A stretch of DNA of 64,000 bases from assembly GCF_014697585.1 (NCBI RefSeq), contig NZ_JACJSB010000014.1, positions 49,286 through 113,285 of the forward strand, given 5' to 3'. Positions 9,455 to 18,577 of this stretch are shown in pieces. Source of the stretch: Dolichospermum sp. FACHB-1091. GTDB lineage: Bacteria; Cyanobacteriota; Cyanobacteriia; Cyanobacteriales; Nostocaceae. Within the stretch, counting starts at the first letter, position 1, and each line of letters begins with the position of its first letter. A program made the position numbers and the translations under genes. The notes beneath the pieces were generated by a model. It was not told where the DNA came from and made no database searches. It saw nothing but the letters and a program-made list of their open reading frames with translations.

Positions 9455-12400
9455 TTATATATATCGGGGAATACTAACTTTAAATATTGTTCCCTTGTTT
9501 AGTTTGCTTTCTAGGGTAATTTCCCCTTGATGTTGTTCAACGCATTTTTTGACTATTGCTAAACCTAAGCCCGTACCAGAAATACTACCAACATTAGAAC
9601 CACGATAAAAAGAAGCAAATAAATTAACTTGATCTTCTTTAGGAATACCAATACCATAATCTTGAATTATAAAGATTACCTGTTTATCGGTGATATTCAA
9701 ACTAAAATTAACTTGACTATTTTCAGGAGAATATTTCATTGCATTGGTGAGCAGATTTGTGAGAATTTGACGGATAATTTTTGGATCAAATTCCGTCAAT
9801 AAGGTATCATCTAAAACTGGCTGGCTGCTATTTAAAGCAAACTCTATTATGTGACTGTAGCTAGTTCCTTGTATTTCTCTTATGAGACGACGACAAAAAG
9901 CAATAATATCTAATGTTTCTGGTTTAAATTCTATTTTCTCAGTTTCAACGCTATTGATCATCAGAACATCATCTAGTAGTTGAACAGTATATTTGATAGT
10001 TTTTTGGATTGTTTCTAGGTGTCCCTGTTTTTTTTCCGCGCTCAGACGATCGCTAAAAGTTTGTAAAATCCCTGTAGACGAGGAAATAATAGCTAATGGA
10101 GTGCGAAATTCATGGGAGGCCATGGAAATAAAACGTGATCGCATTGCGCTGATTTCTTTTTCTTGTGCGAGAGACTTTTGTAATTTCTCAAATAAATCTG
10201 CTTGTTGAATAGCTATTGATAATTGATTGGCTATTTGTTGCAATAATTCAGCTTCGGATTCTTCCCAAATACGTTTTTCACTACAAGCATGAACAACCAG
10301 CACTCCCCAAAGTTTATTATGAGGATGATTTACCCAGCGCCCGTTTTCATTTTCTACCAAATCCTGCAAAATGGGAGCGACAATTTTAGATTGAATATTT
10401 CCCTGTAGAGAATATTCTCTCAAGCAATCTGTCCAAATATCTTCCATCACATCGATAACAATGCGTGGTTTTCCTTGCCAATAGTATTCTAAAATATCTT
10501 GTGACCATTTTTCATCTTCCCAATAACTATCTTTAAAAGTCATATAACCGTTAGCAACAGATTCTTCCACAATTTGACTTTTACCATCAGGAAATAGACG
10601 GAAGACAATCACCCGATCAGCCTGAATTAATTCTTGCACTTTAGCAGTAATAGTAGTTAAAATATTATCTAAATTTAGGCTAGAGCGAATTTCTTCAGTG
10701 ATCTCTTGAATGGCTTTTTGTCTTTGTAGTTGCAGGTAAATTTCAACTTCAGCTTGCTTTCTAATTATTAATTCTGAATGTACTTGTTCATATAGCATAG
10801 ATTGTTGAATGGCGATCGCTAATTGGTTCGCTATTTGTTGGACAAGTTCAATTTCAAAATCTTGCCAGTGACGAGGTTGGGAACATTGATGAATACACAA
10901 CAACCCCCATAAAGTTTTTCCCTGGATTAATGGTACAACTAAATTTGCTCTCACCTGAAATCGTGCTAAAATATCCCGATGACAATCTGCGAGTCCCGCA
11001 TTGTCAATATCATCTACTATTTGCATTCTCCCTGCTGCATAGTCGGGAGAAAATCTTTCACCAAAACATTGATCATGCACTTTATTTTCTAGAGCAGATA
11101 TAAACCCAGAAACTACAGATTCTGAGACAAATTCACCATAATTAAAATTACTGTCTGTATCAAATTTAAAAATTCCCACTCTATCAGCATTAATTAATTG
11201 TCGTATTTCTTCCGCAGCCGTATTAAAAATAGTACGTAAATCGAGGGACTGACGAATGCGTTGGGTTGTCTCTCTCAGTAAATATTCTCTTTCTGCTTGC
11301 TGCTTAATTTTTTGTTCTGCTTCTTTCAAATTCGTAATATCTCTATTCACCCCAATTACTCGTTCTGCTTTTCCTTGGGAATCACGCTTAATAATGCCGT
11401 AAGATTGCAGAACACGAATTTTACCATCTGGTAAAACTATTCTAAAATCCATCTCAAATTCCTCACCATCTTTGAGCTTATTTTTAATAATTTGATTAAC
11501 TCTAATTGCATCCTCTGGATGTATTGATCTGTGCCAAATTTCCATACAATCCCCATACTCCGATGGTTTGACTCCATAGAGTTCATACATCTTCTTGTCC
11601 CAAATTGTATGATTATTGTGGATATCCCATTCCCAAATAGCAATTTTTGCAGCTTTGATTGCTAATTCTAAACGACTGGAGAGATTTTGTAGTTGGCTTG
11701 TGCGTTTCTGTACTATGGTCTCTAGTTTTTGATTAAATTGAGACAACTGATTTAAAGTTGCTTGTAATTCCTCTTCTTTTCGCACTAGTTGAGTGATATC
11801 AGTATTTGCACCAGATACTCGCAGAGCTTTTCCAGTTTCGTCCCGGAGAATATAACTTTTACAGTTGATGAAAATACAATATCCTTGTTTATGTTGCAGT
11901 CGAAACTTTAGCTCAATCAACTCTATATTTTTATCTTTTAATGCTTGATTTAATCTTTGATATATAGCATCTATATCCTCATGATGTATAAAATTATGCC
12001 AAAAGCTTTCAGATTTGAGATAAATTTCTTCATGTTTATAACCCAACATGGAAAACCAACGAGCAGAATAATAAATAGTATCTTCTAGAATATCCCAATC
12101 CCACCAAGCATCATTTGAACCTTTAAGAACTAGAGATAATCGTTCTTGCAGTTTTTCTGATTTTTGGAATAATTTAGATAATTTTTCCTCTGAATTTTTG
12201 CGAACAGTAATATCAACCATAGCTCCAATCACAACGTCAATCTCACCGTGATCATCTAAAACTACTTGATTGCGATCTTCAACCCAAATGTAATTACCAT
12301 CTTTACGTCGCAGACGATATTCTGTGGACAAACAACTTTTGTGAGCTAGGTTTTTTTGAATCAAAGAATATAGTCTGTCTCGATCTTCTGGATGAACTAT

Positions 12401-14161
12401 ATCCATAAATTCAACTAAATTTCTCGGACATTCTGAATATGAGTAACCCAAAACTTCTTCCATATTCGCAGCCCAAACGGGAGCATCATTGAGTAAATTA
12501 TATTCATACATAATTTGTCCACTAGCTGTACTTGCTAATTCATAGCGATTTTTCCATATTTTCAATTCTGCTAACTGTTGTTTAATTAATTCTTCTGCTT
12601 GTTGTCGTTGATGAATTTCAATTTGTGTCTGTTGATAAATATTTGCTTGTTGAATCGCAATTGCGACTCGCAGAGATATTTGTTGTACTAATTCGATTTC
12701 CTCAAGTTCCCAATTGTGGGGAATATCGCGGTAACTTGCTAACATTAGTCCCCAGAGTTGATTTTCAACAACTAACGGAGCTAATATTTTAGCGCGAATA
12801 TCAAGGTCTTTTAACATCTGCTGATGACACTGAGTTATGGATTCACTGTCAATGTCATTAATTACCCGAATTTGCCCTTGACGGTACAGTTCAAGCCATT
12901 CTGCACTAATACAGGGATCATGTACTTCTTGATTCAGGACTGATTCTCCAGTAATTATCGCTTCAGCGATAACTTGACCACGAAGATCAGTAGTGAATTG
13001 GTAAACAATCACGCGATCGCAGTTTAATAGCGATCGCATTCCTACAACTGTCTTATTGAGAATCTCTTGTAAATCTAGAGATGAGTGAATTTGGGTAGCA
13101 ATTTGATTAATTAATTTTTCCTGTTCTGCTTTTCTTCTCAGTTTAATAGTGCGCTCTTCTATTTGCTTTTCTAACTCAATAGTACGATTTCCTAGCAGTT
13201 GTATTTTCTCTGTTTCTAGTTGTAATACTTTTGCTTGTAACACTGCTGTTAGTTTATATAATTCCCAAGGATTAAGGGCTTCTAAAATACTGCTGTGGGT
13301 AACGATACCTACTAGTTCCCCTTGGCTTCCTGTCACTGCTAAACGCTGAATAAATCGCTGTTCCATTATTTGCTGCACATTCCACAGAGATTCATCAACA
13401 GTCACGCAGAAAACTGGTGTACTCATGACAGTTTGTGCTAAACAGGTGTCAAAATTCACGTTTAACGCTTTAAGCTGTACAATATCATGCTCTGTCACCA
13501 TACCCAGAGGAATTGTTAAAGATGCTTGTGTTTCTACAATCATCACCGAACTGACTTGATTTTCTGTCATTAAGCGAGCGATCGCTAATATAGAAACATT
13601 AGCAGGCGCACATAAGACATTGGTAGTCATGACCTCATGAACCAACCGCAAGCGCAACAAGTCTACAGGCCGAAGTATCTGCCGTAAACTTTCGTAAGTC
13701 AGGAGTCCCACCAGTTGATTTTCCTCATCAACTAGTGGTAAATGACGAATGCGGTGGTGTTGAAGGAGATTTAGGGTAAAAAACAGGTCTGTAAATTTTG
13801 ACTCCTGCAAGGTGATTACAGGATGAGTCATAACCTCACGGAGGGCTAAATTTTCCAGGTTGGGTTTTTGGGCGCTGATTTCAACCACATCTTGTTCCGT
13901 AAAGATGCCTACTGGACGATTATTTTCCACAATTAGGACACAACTGGAACGGGCTTGAATTTGTAAATGTTCTAGATGGTTATCAGTGGTTTGGGGAACA
14001 GAACAAACTGCTTGTACGGTCATCAACAGGGGGTTTCCCCCTATTCCACTAATTTGGACTACAGCTTCTCCAACCGTTGTATCGGCAGTTGCGACTAACG
14101 GGTTATAAATAATAGCTGACTTTAGTTCCGTCGCACTGATAGCATTTACAGGTATCAACAT
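9455..14161 (-). CDS. CBS-GAF-PAS sensor histidine kinase with candidate bilin-binding GAF domains
   Basis: A 1568-residue sensor kinase. Order: four CBS motifs (about 10-300); coiled coil (305-345); GAF1 (360-500); three PAS/PAC units (540-655, 675-795, 830-945); GAF2 (970-1115); GAF3 (1150-1320); HisKA with H1350 in SHEFRTPL; HATPase with N-box LLTNAMKYSPEN, G1 DYGIGIP and G2 GTGLGLAIVKK. No receiver domain and no membrane helix, so it is likely soluble. GAF1 has D415-P-C417-I and C445-H446; GAF2 has D1030-Q-C1032-F and C1060-H1061. This is the DXCF plus Cys-His layout of cyanobacteriochromes, with 28 residues between the cysteines as in TePixJ. GAF3 has Cys-Leu instead. Bilin binding is inferred. 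CBS pairs usually bind adenine nucleotides. No response regulator gene is adjacent. Confidence 0.92.
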   Translation of the reverse strand: MLIPVNAISATELKSAIIYNPLVATADTTVGEAVVQISGIGGNPLLMTVQAVCSVPQTTDNHLEHLQIQARSSCVLIVENNRPVGIFTEQDVVEISAQKPNLENLALREVMTHPVITLQESKFTDLFFTLNLLQHHRIRHLPLVDEENQLVGLLTYESLRQILRPVDLLRLRLVHEVMTTNVLCAPANVSILAIARLMTENQVSSVMIVETQASLTIPLGMVTEHDIVQLKALNVNFDTCLAQTVMSTPVFCVTVDESLWNVQQIMEQRFIQRLAVTGSQGELVGIVTHSSILEALNPWELYKLTAVLQAKVLQLETEKIQLLGNRTIELEKQIEERTIKLRRKAEQEKLINQIATQIHSSLDLQEILNKTVVGMRSLLNCDRVIVYQFTTDLRGQVIAEAIITGESVLNQEVHDPCISAEWLELYRQGQIRVINDIDSESITQCHQQMLKDLDIRAKILAPLVVENQLWGLMLASYRDIPHNWELEEIELVQQISLRVAIAIQQANIYQQTQIEIHQRQQAEELIKQQLAELKIWKNRYELASTASGQIMYEYNLLNDAPVWAANMEEVLGYSYSECPRNLVEFMDIVHPEDRDRLYSLIQKNLAHKSCLSTEYRLRRKDGNYIWVEDRNQVVLDDHGEIDVVIGAMVDITVRKNSEEKLSKLFQKSEKLQERLSLVLKGSNDAWWDWDILEDTIYYSARWFSMLGYKHEEIYLKSESFWHNFIHHEDIDAIYQRLNQALKDKNIELIELKFRLQHKQGYCIFINCKSYILRDETGKALRVSGANTDITQLVRKEEELQATLNQLSQFNQKLETIVQKRTSQLQNLSSRLELAIKAAKIAIWEWDIHNNHTIWDKKMYELYGVKPSEYGDCMEIWHRSIHPEDAIRVNQIIKNKLKDGEEFEMDFRIVLPDGKIRVLQSYGIIKRDSQGKAERVIGVNRDITNLKEAEQKIKQQAEREYLLRETTQRIRQSLDLRTIFNTAAEEIRQLINADRVGIFKFDTDSNFNYGEFVSESVVSGFISALENKVHDQCFGERFSPDYAAGRMQIVDDIDNAGLADCHRDILARFQVRANLVVPLIQGKTLWGLLCIHQCSQPRHWQDFEIELVQQIANQLAIAIQQSMLYEQVHSELIIRKQAEVEIYLQLQRQKAIQEITEEIRSSLNLDNILTTITAKVQELIQADRVIVFRLFPDGKSQIVEESVANGYMTFKDSYWEDEKWSQDILEYYWQGKPRIVIDVMEDIWTDCLREYSLQGNIQSKIVAPILQDLVENENGRWVNHPHNKLWGVLVVHACSEKRIWEESEAELLQQIANQLSIAIQQADLFEKLQKSLAQEKEISAMRSRFISMASHEFRTPLAIISSSTGILQTFSDRLSAEKKQGHLETIQKTIKYTVQLLDDVLMINSVETEKIEFKPETLDIIAFCRRLIREIQGTSYSHIIEFALNSSQPVLDDTLLTEFDPKIIRQILTNLLTNAMKYSPENSQVNFSLNITDKQVIFIIQDYGIGIPKEDQVNLFASFYRGSNVGSISGTGLGLAIVKKCVEQHQGEITLESKLNKGTIFKVSIPRYI

Positions 14162-14505
14162 TCAAGTATATCTATTTTGTATAGTTAAGTTTATCTACTA
14201 ATTTTACAATACTTTGACAGAAATTAAGTACAAGGAATGAACTAAGCTGTACTGCATTTAATTTGTATAAGTATGGCAGGCAAGATGCCCACCCCACAAG
14301 ATCTAGCCATTTTATGATTATACAACTTAGGTGCGTAACAGCTTATGATTTACAAAGACCGTTCTATAAAACCTACTCAAATCTACTTTGAGCCTGGTTA
14401 CAGAAAAATGGTGGGTTCAAAGCCTCTCTTATAATAAAAGCTTTTCCTTTTCCCTCTCCTCTTAAATAGGATAGAAGTATTGAGTATATATTTTGACTCT
14501 TTAAT
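14162..14505. other. Intergenic region between two kinase genes
   Basis: About 344 bases. It contains GGCAGGCAAGATGCCCACCC (14277-14296), a palindromic GC-rich patch in AT-rich DNA of a type often dispersed in cyanobacteria. No gene or clear terminator is visible. Confidence 0.35.
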
Positions 14506-15999
14506 TCATCCTCTAACTTCCAAAGGTAAGAAAATTGTTAACACTTCGCCATTTTGAGGCCGTTGACGGACAATTAACTTACCACCAATTGCTTGAAATA
14601 AATGCTTAGTTGCAGTCATATTTAAACTGATTGTCCCTGTTTCTGGTTGGAAAATCAATAATTGACCTAAGGACTTACGAATTGGTGGTGTTATTGTGTA
14701 ACTTTGATCTTGACAATTAAACTGAGGCGATAATTGTAACTTTAGTTGATCACCAGCGGTCATTACTTGAACGTGAATACAACTACCGGGGGGTAGACTG
14801 CGGGTAAAATTCTCCATTAAACCCGTGAGTACCCGGTCTAGCATAGCAGGATTACTAACCACCGTTGGCAGTTGCTTGGGTAAAACTACATTTAAAGTTA
14901 AATTACGGCGATTTGCCGCTTGTTGCCAACGGGGAATACTTTGATTTAACACCTGATCCAAACACATCGGTGTTAGTTGGCTATGAGCAGCCTTGGAAAA
15001 TTTTGAACCTAACGGTTGTGATGAATCTTCTAATTCTGCCGCCTTAAATAATAACTCCATGCGGTCAATTTGATCAGTACATTCATGATCAATAACTTCC
15101 AAGCGACTGATAACATTTAGAGGTAAATCCTGGCGTTTTAATAGCAACCGCGTCATCATCCGAATTGTTGTTAACGGAGTGCGAACCTCATGGGCAAAGG
15201 CTTGTAGTAATTCTACGTCAGGACGAGATGGATCTTTTGTCGGTGGAGTAGGTGAAGGAACAGGCGATAAAGTATGGGTAATTTGTGGATTACTTCCTGG
15301 GATAGTTAATTCCTGAAGTAATAACTTGCTAAATTGAAAGATAGTGTGATAGTCCGGTGCAACTAAGGGATAATTTTGCACTTTAGTATCTAAATCAGCA
15401 AACAATTCTGGATTAGTTAAAACTACCCTAGCGCCTAAAGATTGCCAAGCCTGTTGCACTACTTCGGGTTCAAAGGAAAATAAAAACTCTTTTTGACCAT
15501 TTTCATGGTCGGACAAAACCAGTGCCAATCTAAATTTATCTGTGAATACTAAACAAAACTGTTCTGCTGCCAGAGGATCAGCCGGCAATAAAGGTAAAAT
15601 AGACTCTTGGAAAATGGGAAGATTGGGAGTAATGGTTTCTATATTATTATTTATATTATTTATATTATTTGTATTATTTATATTCTGGGAGATTTCTGAA
15701 GGTATGATGAACGGCATCAAAGCCAAAGGGTTAAAGGGTTTTGCTGTAAAAGTTATGGTTTGTAACTGTTGTGTTAGTTCTGCGTGACCAAATAAGGGTG
15801 CTGGTGCGGCCAATACTAAACCTGGAGTAGTACAGGGTAAAGTCGTCCCCAAGGACTTGAAAAAACCCAATAGCAGGTTTTCCGTGGCTGCGAGACTGAC
15901 ACGCCATTGCTGTTCGGCCTTAGCCGTGGAACAGTCAGCCATAGAAGACTGACTTGCAGATAAAACTTCATTCAGACTTGGTAAAATCCATTTGTACAC
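14506..15999 (-). CDS. Histidine-kinase-like protein with degenerate ATPase domain
   Basis: A 497-residue protein. The C-terminal half has a HisKA helix with H270 in AFAHEVRTPLTT, the normal phosphoacceptor. The following region should be a HATPase domain, but the glycine-rich G1 (DxGxG) and G2 (GTGLGL) boxes are missing and only a vestige of the N-box remains (LMENFTRSL). The N-terminal 240 residues match no domain I recognise. Residues 106-119 are an Asn-rich run (NINNTNNINNINNN) encoded by an ATATTATTT-type microsatellite at 15643-15684. The start is GTG at 15999 with AAGGGGGTG about seven bases upstream. It may act as a phosphotransfer or scaffold protein rather than a kinase. Confidence 0.75.
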   Translation of the reverse strand: MYKWILPSLNEVLSASQSSMADCSTAKAEQQWRVSLAATENLLLGFFKSLGTTLPCTTPGLVLAAPAPLFGHAELTQQLQTITFTAKPFNPLALMPFIIPSEISQNINNTNNINNINNNIETITPNLPIFQESILPLLPADPLAAEQFCLVFTDKFRLALVLSDHENGQKEFLFSFEPEVVQQAWQSLGARVVLTNPELFADLDTKVQNYPLVAPDYHTIFQFSKLLLQELTIPGSNPQITHTLSPVPSPTPPTKDPSRPDVELLQAFAHEVRTPLTTIRMMTRLLLKRQDLPLNVISRLEVIDHECTDQIDRMELLFKAAELEDSSQPLGSKFSKAAHSQLTPMCLDQVLNQSIPRWQQAANRRNLTLNVVLPKQLPTVVSNPAMLDRVLTGLMENFTRSLPPGSCIHVQVMTAGDQLKLQLSPQFNCQDQSYTITPPIRKSLGQLLIFQPETGTISLNMTATKHLFQAIGGKLIVRQRPQNGEVLTIFLPLEVRG

Positions 16000-16192
16000 A
16001 GGTTTTCACCCCCTTGATTGCAGATTAGCTAAAAGTGGTTAAGTAAGGTAGATATTACCGACACCCCATAGTTATGAGGTTATAATTATTAGTGTGAAGA
16101 AAAAAGTCGTACAACCGAACAATTAAGGTGGAATTTCCTCAATTTTTAACTTTCAAGCCAAGAAGGAGAGGGATTGTTCAGCCAGCCCTAAG

Positions 16193-16391
16193 TAGGGCTG
16201 GATAAAGCTAAAACCGTTTATTAATAAGGGTTTCACGGATTTTTAGAACGAAAAAGTGCCAGGTTTTGGCTTATGGTATCTCAAAACAGTTACATTTTTC
16301 CTTGTCGGATCTGGGAAATCGAGGATATCCAGATAACTGAAACTGTTAAGAGTTCCCTAGCCTCACAGACAACTTTTTCAGCCAGCCCTAA
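16193..16391. mobile_element. MITE-like element, family A, copy 1
   Basis: About 199 bp between TAGGGCTGG at 16193 and CCAGCCCTA ending at 16390. The interior shares long blocks, in reverse complement, with 59155-59380: AGTGCCAGGTTTTGGCT, TTTTTCCTTGTCGGAT, GAGGATATCCA and CTCACAGACAACTT. The sequence TTCAGCCAGCCCTAAGTA occurs directly before the element and again at its right end, so a second truncated end may be present. No coding capacity. Confidence 0.7.
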
Positions 16392-16429
16392 GTAAAAATA
16401 CTTTGCAGTTTCTAGTTGCCAGGGTAGTG

Positions 16430-17272
16430 TTAATGAGTGGCTTGTTGGATTAAAGTATCTAATGACTGTTGCATTTTAGTTTTGACCAACTCATAACATT
16501 CATTAACATAAGTGCGATCACTTGCTGCTTCTTTTCCATAGCGTGTAAAGACTATAGGCGGACAAACCCTAGTATGGATAGATACGGGTAAAGGAATATT
16601 AGGTAACGGACCAAAAGCCAATCCCCAAGGTAGTCCCAGGTAAATAGGGAAAACTAAAGGATCAACGCCAAACAACCAAGGTATCCCCATGTTATGGATT
16701 TTCTGCATGATATCATATATATCAGCCAAAACAATCAGGGTATCATGGGACCCCCAAGAAATAGCCGGAACAATAGGAACATTTTCCCGCAGGGCCAATT
16801 TAATAAACCCCCGACGTTCAGCAAAGTAAATTTTATCTCGCATTACATGGGGTCGAAAGACATCCTCAGCACCACCAGGATAAACTAAGACACTAGCACC
16901 GGACCGCAAAGCCCTATAGGCCATTTTGGGATGCGCTCTGACCGCACCAGCTTTCATGGCCATTTCTGCCGCAGGTGGAAATACATCCCAAACTTTGGGG
17001 TGCATTAAACCGTAAATCTGTCTTTCTACACCAAAGCGACGTAACCAGTCATATAACATCATTGATGTATCTGGAGATGCAAGTCCGCCATTATGAGAAC
17101 CGACAATGAGAATTTTTTCATCTGGGACATTTTCCCAACCGCTGGTTTGGACTCGAAAGTAGAAGTTGTATAACAAGCCCAATATGGGCATCATGGACTC
17201 GATGAACTTTGGATCTCGTTGATCCAATGACCACCCTGTATTAGCACTTTGAAGATGTTGCAGTTTTAACAT
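16430..17272 (-). CDS. Lysophospholipid acyltransferase-family protein
   Basis: A 280-residue acyltransferase-like protein. Motif I is VGSHNGGLASPDTSMM, with the catalytic-type histidine and downstream aspartate. A later motif, VLVYPGGAEDVFRP, matches the YPGG block that binds phosphate or acyl-acceptor in PlsC-like enzymes, and IVPAISWGSHDT fits the last block. It resembles the TMEM68/DGAT2-like branch more than classic PlsC, so a neutral lipid or prenyl ester acyltransferase is possible. The substrate cannot be read from sequence. ATG 17272 is the natural start. Confidence 0.75.
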   Translation of the reverse strand: MLKLQHLQSANTGWSLDQRDPKFIESMMPILGLLYNFYFRVQTSGWENVPDEKILIVGSHNGGLASPDTSMMLYDWLRRFGVERQIYGLMHPKVWDVFPPAAEMAMKAGAVRAHPKMAYRALRSGASVLVYPGGAEDVFRPHVMRDKIYFAERRGFIKLALRENVPIVPAISWGSHDTLIVLADIYDIMQKIHNMGIPWLFGVDPLVFPIYLGLPWGLAFGPLPNIPLPVSIHTRVCPPIVFTRYGKEAASDRTYVNECYELVKTKMQQSLDTLIQQATH

Positions 17273-17868
17273 CAGAAAATTTTATCGGGATTTATACGGA
17301 TGAAACAATCCGTTGTTTTGCAGTTTTATCTAGCCTAACGTAAGTCCCATATTTCACAAAAACAATAAAAATAACAATTTTAGTTTTGCCACCTTGATAA
17401 CTGCTGTGCAGTAGGTATAACAGACGTACTCCGATTTTTCTCCAGGTCATTTGCAGCAAATATACTCAACGCAAGATTATGAGAGTCTCAAGTTTTGGCA
17501 ACAAATTGGACTCCTAACATGATATTGGTATTACAGTGACTCAATTTCTATGATAAGTTCACAAATGTTATGGGTTGTCCAACGCTATTAATAGCAGAGA
17601 TAGCAGCCTACTACAGTCATCCTGTAGAAGGATTGTTTTTTGTCTAACCAACTCTTAATTACCTATGAATAGCATCCGACTCCACTGGAGTTAGACGGTA
17701 TGAAGGTAATTATGTTTCAACTATTTTCGGTGATGCCAAAATTTTGCCAACAATAATTAATGCTAATAGCTATTAGCAAAGACAAATCACCCATCAGTCA
17801 TGAACAGTATAGAAATTTAGTATCGCTATCAAAACTTGTGTTAATGATCAAAATCTTGAAGGGGAAAT
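17273..17868. other. Upstream region of psbV
   Basis: About 596 bases. It holds a strong terminator-like hairpin at 17607-17641 on the plus strand with no gene before it. AACGTAAGTCCCATATT at 17338-17354 resembles GCGTAAGTTCCATATT at 60703-60718 and the family B ends. The psbV promoter is expected downstream of the hairpin. No credible protein frame. Confidence 0.45.
17607..17641 (+). terminator. Rho-independent terminator-like hairpin with no gene upstream
   Basis: CCTACTACAG (17607-17616), loop TCATC, CTGTAGAAGG (17622-17631), with nine of ten pairs, followed by ATTGTTTTTT. The plus-strand DNA before it has no protein gene back to 17273, so it may end a small RNA or belong to the divergent intergenic region. 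Confidence 0.6.
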
Positions 17869-18360
17869 ATGTTTAGAAGACTAATTGGGGTTGTTGTGGT
17901 TACTATTTTGCTGACATTGCAGGTGCTTGTCGGTAGTGCAACAGCGGTAGAACTAGATGAAGCTACCCGCACAGTACCATTAAATGCCCAAGGCGATACC
18001 GTTGTCCTCAGTTTAAAACAGGTCAAAGAAGGCAAACGATTATTTAATTTCGCTTGCGCTCAATGTCATGCGGGTGGAGTTACTAAAACTAATCAAAACG
18101 TGGGACTTGAACCAGAAGCTTTAGCAGGTGCCTTACCCAACCGTAATAATATTGAAGGTTTGGTGGACTATATGAAAAATCCCACCACCTATGATGGTGT
18201 AACGGAAATTTCTGAAATTCACCCCAGTATCAAGAGTGCGGATACTTTCCCAGTCATGCGAAATCTCACTGATGAAGACTTGAAAGCAATTGCTGGACAT
18301 ATTCTCTTACAACCAAAAGTTGTTGGTATTAAATGGGGCGGTGGTAAGATATATTACTAA
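17869..18360 (+). CDS. psbV: Cytochrome c550 of photosystem II, PsbV
   Basis: A 163-residue precursor of PsbV, the lumenal extrinsic heme protein that stabilises the oxygen-evolving complex. A signal peptide spans residues 1-26 (RR near the start, hydrophobic core, SATA cleavage region). The heme c site is C63-A-Q-C66-H67, and H118 (position 92 of the mature form) is the expected sixth ligand, in EISEIHPSIKS. Length and the C-terminal GGGKIYY fit the family. A monocistronic unit is suggested by an upstream terminator-like hairpin and a downstream terminator. Confidence 0.97.
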   Translation: MFRRLIGVVVVTILLTLQVLVGSATAVELDEATRTVPLNAQGDTVVLSLKQVKEGKRLFNFACAQCHAGGVTKTNQNVGLEPEALAGALPNRNNIEGLVDYMKNPTTYDGVTEISEIHPSIKSADTFPVMRNLTDEDLKAIAGHILLQPKVVGIKWGGGKIYY

Positions 18361-18513
18361 ATCACTCTAATACAGTTAAATAAAGAATAATACGGCTTGT
18401 GTGAATTAGGTGTTAAAACCTTGATAATTACTGAATTATTGTTTTAGGTAGCCCTGGAAACCCTAACAAAATAGCAAGAGTTGTTAAGTCACATAAGGCG
18501 TATAATAAAAAGC

Positions 18514-18544
18514 AAGGGCAAGGTAATTTTGCCCTTATTTTTTG
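18514..18544 (+). terminator. Terminator downstream of psbV
   Basis: AAGGGCAA (18514-18521), loop, TTGCCCTT (18529-18536), followed by ATTTTTTG. A perfect 8-bp stem and T-tract. It lies about 150 bases after the psbV stop. Confidence 0.75.
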
Positions 18545-18577
18545 CAAAAATAATCAGAAGATGTTTTAAAACATCCT

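Noticed and set aside
12662..13084. Calling the large kinase a phytochrome
   Set aside because: There is no PHY domain and no PAS-GAF-PHY order; the GAF features fit cyanobacteriochromes instead.
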